A DNA stretch of 40,442 bases from an uncultured Acidobacteriota bacterium (GTDB taxonomy: Bacteria; Acidobacteriota; Terriglobia; Bryobacterales; Bryobacteraceae). Below, piece by piece: positions 1 to 7,977 of the stretch. The stretch lies in NCBI GenBank assembly GCA_902825945.1, contig CADECY010000066.1, forward strand, positions 1 through 40,442, written 5' to 3'. A program made the position numbers and the translations under genes. Under the pieces are notes generated by a model. It searched no databases, had not been told where the DNA came from, and saw only the letters and a program-made list of their open reading frames with translations. Every line of letters begins with the position of its first letter. Within the stretch, counting starts at the first letter, position 1.

Positions 1-18
1 AATGTCGATGTGATCCAT
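1..18 (-). CDS. Start of an unidentified leftward gene (first six codons only)
   Basis: Only the first six codons (M-D-H-I-D-I) lie inside the window and the rest is cut off at the left edge. The ATG, read leftward from base 18, is preceded six bases away by a strong AAAGGAG ribosome-binding site at 24-30, which is why I call it a real start. The product cannot be named from six residues. It is divergent from the ogt-like gene. Confidence 0.45.
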
Positions 19-114
19 CGTTGCTCCTTTGGCTCTCGTGGCGGAGGGGCCAAGCTGTCATTATGTGCCAGTTCGGAATAGACCGGGGATTTCAGGCTCA
101 TCCTTCGAGTAAGG

Positions 115-120
115 TATGCT
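115..120 (+). promoter_or_regulatory. -10-like hexamer of the ogt-like gene
   Basis: TATGCT ends nine bases before the ATG at 130. No Shine-Dalgarno sequence is visible, so the transcript would have little or no leader. No convincing -35 is seen. This is pattern inference only. Confidence 0.35.
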
Positions 121-129
121 GATCTCCCA

Positions 130-636
130 ATGGCCGTCTGGACAACCACCCCTTCCCGCGCCGGCCGCATCGGCCTGGCAGCCACCGTATATGGAATCTG
201 CAAACTCTCCGTCGGGGTGCCGGCGCGCGCCTTCGAGCGCTCCCTAAAGAAGGACTTTCCCGGCAAGGACTGGCGCGACGACGCCTCGAGTCTGATCCTC
301 GCCACTGCCTGCCAGCAATTGGAGGCTTACTTCGAAGGTAGCCGAAAGTCGTTCGACGTTCCTCTGGATCTCTCGGGAAGCCCGTTCCAGCGTGCGGTTT
401 GGGAAGCCGTGCGCCAGATTCCGTGGGGCGAGGCGAGGTCCTATCAGCAGGTCGCGGCGATGGTCGGCCGGCCCAGAGCGATGCGCGCGGTCGGCAATAC
501 AATGAACGCCTGTCAGGTGTCGATCCTCATCCCCTGTCATCGTGTGACCGGCGCGGGCGGTCGAATCGGAGGCTGGGGCGGCGACATTCGCGGCAAGAAG
601 TGGCTGCTCGAGTTCGAGGCTATTCCGTATCGGTAG
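130..636 (+). CDS. ogt: Methylated-DNA--protein-cysteine S-methyltransferase
   Basis: The 168-residue product transfers alkyl groups from O6-alkylguanine (and O4-alkylthymine) to its own cysteine, a one-shot suicide repair reaction on DNA in the cytoplasm. The family signature IPCHRV is intact, with the acceptor Cys at residue 136. It is preceded by the winged-helix DNA-binding segment (SPFQRAVWEAVRQIPWGE, about residues 84-101) and followed by the G-G-W-G motif near 149-155. Length and domain order match the Ogt/MGMT family, with a short ribonuclease-like N-terminal part. The ATG at 130 gives the normal length. It stands alone, between a divergent gene and the convergent end of the ABC exporter. 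The choice between Ogt and the AGT domain of Ada is by length: there is no Ada N-terminal domain. Confidence 0.93.
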   Translation: MAVWTTTPSRAGRIGLAATVYGICKLSVGVPARAFERSLKKDFPGKDWRDDASSLILATACQQLEAYFEGSRKSFDVPLDLSGSPFQRAVWEAVRQIPWGEARSYQQVAAMVGRPRAMRAVGNTMNACQVSILIPCHRVTGAGGRIGGWGGDIRGKKWLLEFEAIPYR

Positions 637-643
637 CGCCCAG

Positions 644-2455
644 CTACCGGTATCCCGCCGCCTGCAATTCGAACAGCTCCGCATACCGGCCCCGCCGTGC
701 GACCAGTTGTTCGTGCGAACCCTGTTCGATCAGTGCTCCGCCCTCGAGCACGAGGATTCGATCCGCCATCCGCACCGTCGAAAACCGGTGCGAGATCAAC
801 ACCGCTGTCTTGCCCTTGGTGAGATCGGCGAAACGCAGAAACACCTCGTATTCGGCCCGGGCGTCGAGGCTCGCTGTCGGCTCATCGAGGATCAGAAGCT
901 GCGCGTCGCGCATGTAGGCGCGGGCGAGCGCGATCTTCTGCCATTGACCCGCCGACAGGTCCGCGCCCGATTCGAACCGGCGTCCGAGCATCTGATCGTA
1001 GGACCCGGCGAGCTTCGCGATCACCGCATCGGCAAGCGATTTCCGCGCCGCATCCTCGATCCGCGCCTGATCGCCGAGCGCCTCAACACGCCCGAAGCCG
1101 ATGTTCTCCCGCACCGGCATGTCGTAACGCATGTAGTCCTGGAAGATCACTCCGATCTCCGCCCGCAGCGACTCCGGATCGTATTCGCGCAAGTCGGCTC
1201 CATCGAGAAGAATCGCGCCTTCGTCCGGATCGTAGAGGCGCGCGAGCAGTTTGACGAGGGTCGTCTTTCCCGCGCCGTTCTCGCCGATGAGCGCGATCCT
1301 TTCGCCTGCTTCGATTCGAAAGCTCACACGGTCGAGCGCGATGCGATTCGATCCCGGATACCGGAAGCTCACATCGCGAAATTCGAATCCCCCGCGGATC
1401 GGACGCGGCGCTGGAATCGCGCCAGCCGCCCGCGCGATACGGGGCCGCATCTCGAAGAACTCGAACAGATCGGCGAGGTAAAGGGCCTGGTCGGAGATGT
1501 TCGCGAATCCGCCGAGCAGCCCTTCGATCAATGCCCGCGAGCGGGAGAAGGATCCAGCGAGAAAAGTAAGGTCACCGAGCGTCAGTTGGCCGTTGACGGT
1601 GCGTTGGATGATGATCGCGTATGCGGCATAATATCCAGCCGCGCCCAGCAGGTTCAACAGCGCTCCAACTCCCGCGCGGCGGAGGGCGAGCGCGCGGTTT
1701 TCGGCGTAAAAACGGTCCGCGACCTCCCGATAGCGGCGCGCCAGATAGTCGCCGAGCCCGAAGATCTTGACCTCCTTGGCGCTCTGGTTGGAGGCGCCCA
1801 GCATCCGGACATAGTCGAGCTCGCGCCGCTGAGGAGTCCAGCGGAATAACATTGAGTAAGCGAGGCCCGCGAAGTGGGTTTCTCCTAGGAAGGCCGGAAT
1901 GACCGCCACCGAAAGCAGGAGCACCAGCCACGGGTAGTACCAGATCAGCGCGGCCGACAGCGTCGCCAGCGTGATCGTGTCCTGGGCCATCGTCGAGAGC
2001 ATTCCGAGCAGGCCCAGGCGGCCGGTGGTCTGCCGCCGCGCCCGCTCCAGCTTGTCGTAAAACTCGGCGTCCTCGAAGTGCGCCAGGTCGAGCTCGGTCG
2101 CATGCCGCATCAATCGGACGCTGACGTGGTTGGTGAAGCGGTCGCCCAATAGCGAGTCCGCCAATGCGATTCCACGGGCCGTCACGTCGTTGACGACGGC
2201 CAGTCCGGCCTCGAGGCCCACCCACTGCCACAACGCCGTGTGGGCCGGATCCAGCACCGCGTCGATGATCAGCTTCGCCGTCCAGAGCATTGCCGCCGGA
2301 AGGAGCGACTTCAGCAGCCGGAGCAGGAGTGTTGCAATACACAACACCGGGCTGACCTCCCACACCATCCCGATCAGGGGCGGAATGTTGCGGAGCGATG
2401 CCCAGCGGTCGCGCCAAGACGCAGCTTCCGGGCGTTTGGGAAACGGTGGATGCAT
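644..2455 (-). CDS. ABC exporter, fused permease and ATPase
   Basis: A 603-residue half-transporter of the MsbA/ABCB type, expected to work as a homodimer in the inner membrane, exporting a lipid, peptide or drug; the substrate is not evident. Hydrophobic segments occupy about residues 30-310. The nucleotide-binding domain follows, with Walker A GENGAGKT (391-398), Q-loop Q439, a variant signature LSAGQ (500-504), Walker B LLILDE (520-525) and the H-loop His at 556. The ATPase core looks intact, so the protein should be active. No partner half-transporter lies next to it. There is no good Shine-Dalgarno before the ATG at 2455, but a TACACT hexamer lies 13 bases upstream. A terminator just upstream separates it from the secA unit, so it appears to have its own promoter. 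Confidence 0.9.
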   Translation of the reverse strand: MHPPFPKRPEAASWRDRWASLRNIPPLIGMVWEVSPVLCIATLLLRLLKSLLPAAMLWTAKLIIDAVLDPAHTALWQWVGLEAGLAVVNDVTARGIALADSLLGDRFTNHVSVRLMRHATELDLAHFEDAEFYDKLERARRQTTGRLGLLGMLSTMAQDTITLATLSAALIWYYPWLVLLLSVAVIPAFLGETHFAGLAYSMLFRWTPQRRELDYVRMLGASNQSAKEVKIFGLGDYLARRYREVADRFYAENRALALRRAGVGALLNLLGAAGYYAAYAIIIQRTVNGQLTLGDLTFLAGSFSRSRALIEGLLGGFANISDQALYLADLFEFFEMRPRIARAAGAIPAPRPIRGGFEFRDVSFRYPGSNRIALDRVSFRIEAGERIALIGENGAGKTTLVKLLARLYDPDEGAILLDGADLREYDPESLRAEIGVIFQDYMRYDMPVRENIGFGRVEALGDQARIEDAARKSLADAVIAKLAGSYDQMLGRRFESGADLSAGQWQKIALARAYMRDAQLLILDEPTASLDARAEYEVFLRFADLTKGKTAVLISHRFSTVRMADRILVLEGGALIEQGSHEQLVARRGRYAELFELQAAGYR

Positions 2456-2468
2456 CGAGCTAACGCCC

Positions 2469-2474
2469 AGTGTA
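2469..2474 (-). promoter_or_regulatory. -10-like hexamer of the ABC exporter gene
   Basis: Read leftward, GCTACACTG contains TACACT, 13 bases before the ATG. The same nine bases occur upstream of secA (around 6697-6705). The hexamer sits just after the terminator at 2491-2526, the only space available for a promoter of this gene. Confidence 0.35.
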
Positions 2475-2490
2475 GCAGCGGGATGGAATG

Positions 2491-2526
2491 TGAAAAAGAA
2501 GAAGCCCGCCTGGGTTCCAGGCGGGC
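2491..2526 (-). terminator. Rho-independent terminator for leftward transcription
   Basis: A perfect 10-bp stem (arms 2504-2513 and 2517-2526, GCCCGCCTGG with its complement) closes a three-base loop. Reading leftward it is followed by TTCTTCTTTTT. It should end the secA/hypothetical transcript. In the rightward direction the following bases are only moderately T-rich. Confidence 0.85.
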
Positions 2527-2690
2527 AATTTCTTCGTCGGTGTGACGATGTTTAGGGAGAAGGAACCGGCGAAGCGCAGCCTCGCAGAATTCCTTTGTGA
2601 TTGGAGTTTAGGGTTTGAGCGGCGTGAAGTCAAGAGAAAAAGAGCACAAAAACGAGAGGGGCTAACTCTTTTGGAATCAACGCATTGTGC

Positions 2691-2745
2691 TGTGGTACTC
2701 GGCGTGCAAAGCCTGTGGGTATCATGTGGAAACACTGTGGTTTTC
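2691..2745. repeat. Cluster of four TGTGG boxes, three at 11-bp spacing
   Basis: TGTGGTACT (2691), TGTGGGTAT (2714), TGTGGAAAC (2725) and TGTGGTTTT (2736). On the other strand they read as CCACA, the core of DnaA-box-like sites, but none matches the full nine-base DnaA consensus. The 11-bp spacing puts the last three on one face of the helix, as expected for a bound protein array. The function is unknown. Confidence 0.5.
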
Positions 2746-2790
2746 GCGGGCCACGCGTCCCCAAGGGCAAGATTTTACGCCCCTTACGGG

Positions 2791-3780
2791 CTACTTGTCG
2801 ATTTGGAGGCGCACCGGGCCCTCGTCCTCGCCAGATCGGCCCATCGCCTTACGAAATGCCCGCTTGCCGCCGAAGAACAGGAGCCCCCCCACGACTGTGC
2901 CGGCGAGCAGAATTCCGATGAACATGAACACGTTCAAAAGGAACTCCGCCATGCTTTCCTCCTTCGACTTCGTCGATTCGTTCCACGTCACCGTCGCCTG
3001 GTAGCTGATCTTCGAAAGCAGGCGCTCGGCCTCGTCGGCGCTCGGCCCTCCGAGGACGACGGCCACGAGCGGCCCCGAACGCTTCACCACCGCGCCGCTC
3101 AGCTTCTGGAACTCGGCCGCCTTCTCTCGCGCCATTTGCGGCGTCGGGTAGTTGAACATGGCGAGCGGAATCTCGCCCTTCGGACTGTTGAACCGCGCAA
3201 TCTGCACCTCGGCTCCCAGCGAGAACCCGGCGAGCGATGGGGAGACCCCCGGGAAGAACTTCTCAAGCGCCGCCGGACCGATCGCGTACCGCTGGCTGCT
3301 GGCGATCAGGTTATCCCGCGGCAGATAAGTCGGCAGGGCGGGCAGAGAAGAGCCATCGAGACGCGGGAGCTGGACATATAGCTTCTGAAAGTCGTCGTAG
3401 GGTGGAATCCGGCCCTGGAAATCGAGCACATAGTTTCCCACCAACAGGAATGACCGTCCCGGCAGATCCACGCCGGTTTTCCAGAGTTTCGACGGCGAAC
3501 CGCCGGCGGGCGTGAGCCACTGGTGGATCGCCATGGCTGAAGTCGGATCCTTGAGCCGGTATCCGGCCACTTTCATTGACCCGCCCGGGCCCTCGTAGGT
3601 GGCCCGCTCCGCCTCCTCGAGGCCAAACTCGCGCCAAACGGCGATGTCGTCGACCTGGATCGATGCCTGCCCGGTGCGCTTGTGCTCCCAGATCTGTTCC
3701 GGCCAAATAGCCGGAACCGCGGGAATCGCCGCTCCAATCAGGACCGCCGCCAGCCGGACTACGCTGCCTGTCCGTGACAT
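2791..3780 (-). CDS. Membrane-anchored hypothetical protein coupled to secA
   Basis: A 329-residue protein with an N-terminal signal-like hydrophobic stretch (about residues 8-26) and one C-terminal transmembrane segment (about 278-303) followed by a short charged tail. The middle should therefore sit outside the inner membrane. I do not recognise a catalytic motif. The layout resembles acidobacterial proteins grouped as DUF6599, with low certainty. Its ATG lies inside the last codons of secA (22-base overlap in another frame), and the only ribosome-binding candidate, GGAAAGAAG, is within the codons for the SecA zinc tail. Translation is therefore probably coupled to secA. A terminator lies about 260 bases beyond the stop. 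Confidence 0.75.
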   Translation of the reverse strand: MSRTGSVVRLAAVLIGAAIPAVPAIWPEQIWEHKRTGQASIQVDDIAVWREFGLEEAERATYEGPGGSMKVAGYRLKDPTSAMAIHQWLTPAGGSPSKLWKTGVDLPGRSFLLVGNYVLDFQGRIPPYDDFQKLYVQLPRLDGSSLPALPTYLPRDNLIASSQRYAIGPAALEKFFPGVSPSLAGFSLGAEVQIARFNSPKGEIPLAMFNYPTPQMAREKAAEFQKLSGAVVKRSGPLVAVVLGGPSADEAERLLSKISYQATVTWNESTKSKEESMAEFLLNVFMFIGILLAGTVVGGLLFFGGKRAFRKAMGRSGEDEGPVRLQIDK

Positions 3781-6599
3781 TTTTTGTACTTCTTTCCGCT
3801 ACCGCAGGGGCAAGGATCGTTCCTGCCGACATCCTTGTACTTGTTGAACACCGGCTGGGGCGCCGTGCCCGCGCCACCGGAACCCACCATCGAGATCGCA
3901 TCGAGTTCCTTCTGCTTCTTCTTCTCGATGCCGCGCGTGAAATCGGCGAATACGTCTTGCGCCGCCTTCCGCTCCTCGGCCGAGATGGAAGTGATGCTCG
4001 GCTCCGCCGCGGTGATTCCGTTCGGAGAAGTGGGACCGGCCTCGATCTCTTCTTCCTCCGCCTCTTCCTCTTCGTGATACGGGAATCCGTCCGCCGCCTG
4101 GAGGAAATAGAGGTAGCGGGCCGTATCGTCCTCGATCCGGTCGCGCATCGCCTCGAACAGGACGAAGGACTCCTTCTTGTATTCGATCAGCGGGTCCTTC
4201 TGGCCGTAGCCCCGCAGCCCGATGCCTTCCTTCAGGTGGTCCATCGACAGCAGGTGGTCTTTCCACTGCGAGTCGATCACGTTGAGCATGACGATACGCT
4301 CGGTTTCGCGCATCACCTCCGGACCCACGAGATCTTCCTTCTCCTTGTACCGCCGCACCAGTTGCTCGTGGATGCGATCCTCGGCTTCGATGCGCGACAT
4401 CCCGGCGAGCGCCTCGATGTTGATCTTGATGCCGAATTGGTTGAGGATATCGGTTTGAAGCCCGAGCAGGTCGCGGGCTTCGCTTTTCGCCGTTTCCGGC
4501 CAGCGCGCCTCGAGCAGGGTCGCCAGGATGCCCTTCACGTAGCCGAGAATCGTCTCCCGTTGATCTCCGCCTTCGATCAGACTGCGGCGCAGCGAATAGA
4601 TCGCCTTGCGCTGCTTGTCCATGACGTCGTCGTATTCGAGCAGGTGCTTGCGGGCGGCGAAGTTTTGCGCTTCGACCGCTTTCTGCGCCGCGGCAATCCG
4701 CTTGGTGATCAACTTCGATTCGATCGGTACGTCTTCCTCCATGCCGAGCTTCAGCATGAGGTTTTGGATCCGCTCGCCGCCGAAGATCCGCATCAAGTCG
4801 TCTTGTAGCGACAGATAGAAATGCGAGGAACCGGGATCGCCCTGGCGGCCAGCGCGTCCGCGCAACTGATTGTCGATGCGCCGCGCTTCGTGACGCTCGG
4901 TGGCGATGATGTGGAGCCCGCCGGTCTTCACGACCTTTTCATGTTCGGCGTCGCACTGCTCCTTGTACTTTTGCAGGACCTCCTGGAACTCCTCGGGCGA
5001 TACCTCGTCGGGATCCTTGCTCTGTTTCCGGAGGTGTTCACGCGCCATGTAGTCGGCGTTGCCGCCGAGAAGAATGTCGGTTCCGCGGCCGGCCATGTTG
5101 GTCGAGACCGTCACGGCGCCGTACCGGCCCGCCTGCGCGACGATGAACGCTTCGCGCTCGTGCTGCTTGGCGTTGAGCACCTCGTGCCGGACGCCTATCT
5201 TCTTCAGAATCCCCGAGAGCCGCTCGGACTTTTCAACCGAGATAGTGCCCACGAGCACCGGCTGGCCGCGCTCGTGATACTCCTTGATCTCCTTGGCCGC
5301 GTTCCGGAACTTCTCCTCCTCGGTGCGGTAGACGATGTCGAGCAGATCCTTGCGGACCATTGCGCGATTGGTTGGAATCGCCATCACGTCAAGGTTGTAC
5401 GTTTTGCCGAACTCCGCCGCTTCCGTATCCGCGGTGCCGGTCATTCCGGCCAGCTTTTTGTACATGCGGAAGTAGTTCTGGAAGGTCACCGTCGCAAGCG
5501 TCTGCGTTTCGCGTTCGATCTTCACGCCTTCCTTGGCTTCGACGGCCTGGTGCAATCCGTCCGACCAGCGGCGTCCTGGCATCAGGCGCCCGGTGAACTC
5601 ATCGACGATCACCACTTGCCCTTCGTTGACCACGTAGTCCTTGTCGCGATGGAACAATACGTAGGCACGCAGCGCCTGTTGGACATGGTGATTGACGTCA
5701 ATGTTGGCTGGATCGTAGAGATTGCCGCAGGCGAGTAACCGCTCCACCTTGAGCACGCCTTCTTCGGTGAGCGCCACCGATCGATGCTTCTCATCGACCG
5801 TGTAGTCGCCGGTGGTGAACTTCTCTCCCGGCTCCTTGCCTTCGATCACCTCGCCCCGGATCAGCTTCGGAATGATCTTGGTGATCCGGTAGTATTTGTC
5901 GGTCGACTCCTCCGACGGACCCGAAATGATCAGCGGGGTTCGCGCCTCGTCGATCAGGATCGAGTCCACCTCATCGACGATCGCGAAGTTGTGCTCGCGC
6001 TGTGTGCAGTCGGCGAGCCGGAACTTCATGTTGTCGCGCAGGTAGTCGAATCCGTATTCGTTGTTGGTGCCGTAGGTGATGTCGCAGCCGTAGGCTTCCC
6101 GCCGCTCGTCGTCGTCGAGCCCGTGCACGATCACCCCGGTTGTCAGCCCGAGGAAGCGGTAGAGCTTGCCCATCCACTCCGAGTCGCGCTTGGCCAGATA
6201 GTCGTTTACCGTGACGACGTGGACACCTTTTCCCCCGAGTCCGTTGAGATAGGTGGGAAGCGTGGCGACCAGCGTCTTTCCCTCGCCCGTCCGCATCTCG
6301 GCGATCTTGCCGCGATGGAGCACGATGCCGCCGATCAACTGCACATCGAAGTGGCGCATGTTGAGAACGCGTTTTCCGGCCTCGCGGCAAACGGCGAAAG
6401 CCTCGAGAAGGAGATCGTCGAGTGTGGCGCCTTGGTCGAGCCGCTGGCGGAACTCCACTGTCTTGGCAGCCAACTGCTCGTCGGAGAGTTGCTGGATTTG
6501 CGTCTCGAGATCGTTGATCGCGGCTACCAGGGGACGAATGCGTTTGATTTCGCGTTCGTTCTTGGTGCCGAAAATCTTGGCCAGTACGGAATCGAACAT
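3759..6599 (-). CDS. secA: Preprotein translocase ATPase SecA
   Basis: The 946-residue motor drives preproteins through SecYEG by ATP hydrolysis at the inner membrane. Walker A is MRTGEGKT (residues 102-109) and the DEAD-like Walker B DEVDSILIDEAR is at 209-220. The region around NMAGRGTDI and the second helicase lobe are intact. The extreme C-terminus carries the SEC-C zinc motif C-x-C-x8-C-H (CPCGSGKKYKKCH), used for SecB and lipid contact. An acidic linker rich in Glu precedes that tail (about residues 835-855). Length is within the family range. No clear Shine-Dalgarno precedes the ATG at 6599. A GCTACACTG promoter-like element lies about 100 bases upstream. It is the first gene of a two-gene unit. 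Confidence 0.98.
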   Translation of the reverse strand: MFDSVLAKIFGTKNEREIKRIRPLVAAINDLETQIQQLSDEQLAAKTVEFRQRLDQGATLDDLLLEAFAVCREAGKRVLNMRHFDVQLIGGIVLHRGKIAEMRTGEGKTLVATLPTYLNGLGGKGVHVVTVNDYLAKRDSEWMGKLYRFLGLTTGVIVHGLDDDERREAYGCDITYGTNNEYGFDYLRDNMKFRLADCTQREHNFAIVDEVDSILIDEARTPLIISGPSEESTDKYYRITKIIPKLIRGEVIEGKEPGEKFTTGDYTVDEKHRSVALTEEGVLKVERLLACGNLYDPANIDVNHHVQQALRAYVLFHRDKDYVVNEGQVVIVDEFTGRLMPGRRWSDGLHQAVEAKEGVKIERETQTLATVTFQNYFRMYKKLAGMTGTADTEAAEFGKTYNLDVMAIPTNRAMVRKDLLDIVYRTEEEKFRNAAKEIKEYHERGQPVLVGTISVEKSERLSGILKKIGVRHEVLNAKQHEREAFIVAQAGRYGAVTVSTNMAGRGTDILLGGNADYMAREHLRKQSKDPDEVSPEEFQEVLQKYKEQCDAEHEKVVKTGGLHIIATERHEARRIDNQLRGRAGRQGDPGSSHFYLSLQDDLMRIFGGERIQNLMLKLGMEEDVPIESKLITKRIAAAQKAVEAQNFAARKHLLEYDDVMDKQRKAIYSLRRSLIEGGDQRETILGYVKGILATLLEARWPETAKSEARDLLGLQTDILNQFGIKINIEALAGMSRIEAEDRIHEQLVRRYKEKEDLVGPEVMRETERIVMLNVIDSQWKDHLLSMDHLKEGIGLRGYGQKDPLIEYKKESFVLFEAMRDRIEDDTARYLYFLQAADGFPYHEEEEAEEEEIEAGPTSPNGITAAEPSITSISAEERKAAQDVFADFTRGIEKKKQKELDAISMVGSGGAGTAPQPVFNKYKDVGRNDPCPCGSGKKYKKCHGQAA

Positions 6600-6698
6600 A
6601 GGAGGGCGGGTCGCGTGCCGGCGCCTTGAAAGCCGCCTTCTGGTGCGGTCGAACCGCGAATGAGACGGAGCATCCCGCGCCCGTGTACGCTAGCCTTC

Positions 6699-6704
6699 AG
6701 TGTA
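6699..6704 (-). promoter_or_regulatory. Possible -10 element of secA
   Basis: Read leftward it is TACACT within GCTACACTG, the same nine bases as upstream of the ABC exporter gene. It would give a leader of roughly 90 bases. No -35 is obvious. Confidence 0.3.
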
Positions 6705-6719
6705 GCGCACCGTCTCCAC

Positions 6720-7931
6720 TCACTCCGGTGTGTCGCGTGAAACCAGCGCGGAGATCGAGGCCAGAAGGTCCTCACGATGCACGGGTTTGGAGAGGAAGCC
6801 CTGCATGCCCGCGCGGAAGCAGGCTTCGCGATCCTCGTCGGTGGTGTTCGCCGTCAGCGCCACGATGGGTACCCGCTGGCAGTGCGGAGCCTGGCGGATG
6901 GCGCGTGTCGCGGCCAGCCCGTCCATGCCCGGCATCTGCATGTCCATCAGGATCAGATCGAAGGTGTGAGCGAGCGCCTTTTCGATCCCTTCGCCGCCGC
7001 TGCCCGCGAGTGTGACTTTGCACTGGGCGCGCTCGAGCATCCGGCTCACCACTTGCTGCGCGACCCGGTTGTCTTCGACAACCAGCACGCTCCACGGCCG
7101 CGCTCCGCCATTCGCCTTGTCTGCCGCGGCCGGGCCGTGCGGCTCGACGATTCGCAGCGGTACGCAAAGCGTGAATGTCGAGCCCCTTCCCGGCTCGCTT
7201 TCGACCGAGACGCTTCCACCCAGCATTCCCGCGATCCGGTGAGCGAGGGCGAGCCCGAGACCGAGCCCGCTGAAGCTGCGCGCGAGCCCATTGTCGAGTT
7301 GCCGGAACGCCTCGAAGATCAATCGCATCTTGGCGGGCGGGATCCCGATCCCACTGTCGCTCACCGCGATCTCCACTTCGCAGCCTCCTGCTTCGGAGTC
7401 CCTGCGTTTCGCCCGGACCACGATGCCACCCTCGCCGGTGAACTTCACCGCGTTCCGCAACAGGTGCTGCAGGACTTGCCTCAGGTGACGTGCATCCCCT
7501 TCCACCAGTTCGGGTAGTTGCGGCCCGATCTCGGCGCTGACTGTCAGCCCCTTGGCCCCGGCGCGGGCCCGCGTTTCCTCGACGATCGCCGCCAGGAGCG
7601 CTGGAAGCGAGAACTCCGATTGCGTGATCTTGACGCTACCGGACGAGAGGGCGGAGTATTCGAGCACCGCATTCAGGGTCTCGAGCAACTGGTGTGCGCA
7701 CTCGCGGACCGTTTCCACGTACTCCTGCTGCTCGGAATCGAGGCTGGTCTCCCGGAGAAGATCGGCCATACCGATTACACCACTCAATGGTGTGCGCAAC
7801 TCGTGATTGAGGCTGGCGAGGAACTGTCCCTTGAGCTGATCGAAGTTCTCGACGCCCTGGCCGGCGAACTCAACCTCGTCCGGTTGACCGCTTTCAGACG
7901 CTCCTGCCGCAAAGCCTAGCTCGAACGCCAT
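6720..7931 (-). CDS. Hybrid histidine kinase/response regulator lacking a sensor domain
   Basis: The 403-residue product has a dimerisation/phosphoacceptor domain with the H-box around His43 (NHELRTP). A HATPase domain follows, with N-box Asn160, G1 DSGIGIP (192-198) and G2 GLGLGLA (223-229). A C-terminal receiver domain (about 280-400) has acidic Asp287, phosphoacceptor Asp330 and Lys382. All phosphorelay residues are present. Only about 30 residues precede the H-box, so there is no PAS, GAF or membrane sensor. It must take its input from a partner or be a phosphorelay node. No output response regulator or Hpt gene is adjacent. The ATG at 7931 has no strong ribosome-binding site. The gene ends about 120 bases before the secA start. 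Confidence 0.93.
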   Translation of the reverse strand: MAFELGFAAGASESGQPDEVEFAGQGVENFDQLKGQFLASLNHELRTPLSGVIGMADLLRETSLDSEQQEYVETVRECAHQLLETLNAVLEYSALSSGSVKITQSEFSLPALLAAIVEETRARAGAKGLTVSAEIGPQLPELVEGDARHLRQVLQHLLRNAVKFTGEGGIVVRAKRRDSEAGGCEVEIAVSDSGIGIPPAKMRLIFEAFRQLDNGLARSFSGLGLGLALAHRIAGMLGGSVSVESEPGRGSTFTLCVPLRIVEPHGPAAADKANGGARPWSVLVVEDNRVAQQVVSRMLERAQCKVTLAGSGGEGIEKALAHTFDLILMDMQMPGMDGLAATRAIRQAPHCQRVPIVALTANTTDEDREACFRAGMQGFLSKPVHREDLLASISALVSRDTPE

Positions 7932-7977
7932 GCTTCTGGTCTGATCGGCTCAATAGCTGGGCGGGTTTAGCCGAGTA

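Larger units (their letters stand above)
2456..2790. other. Gene-free stretch with terminator and phased TGTGG repeats
   Basis: No reading frame here looks like a gene. Besides the terminator, the stretch holds four TGTGG pentamers starting at 2691, 2714, 2725 and 2736, the last three exactly 11 bases apart. Bases 2570-2680 are visibly more A-rich than the surrounding genes. I see no tRNA or recognised small RNA. Confidence 0.6.

Noticed and set aside
707..1849. Long rightward open frame opposite the ABC exporter
   Set aside because: Arg/His/Glu-rich translation with no domain; it is the antisense shadow of the exporter's ATPase region, which has full ABC motifs.
2691..2745. Origin of replication at the TGTGG cluster
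   Set aside because: No full DnaA consensus box, no AT-rich unwinding region directly beside it and no dnaA, dnaN or gyr genes near. Kept only as a repeat cluster.
3774..6629. Several long rightward open frames opposite secA
   Set aside because: Their sequences are low-information complements of SecA codons. SecA itself is unmistakable on the other strand.
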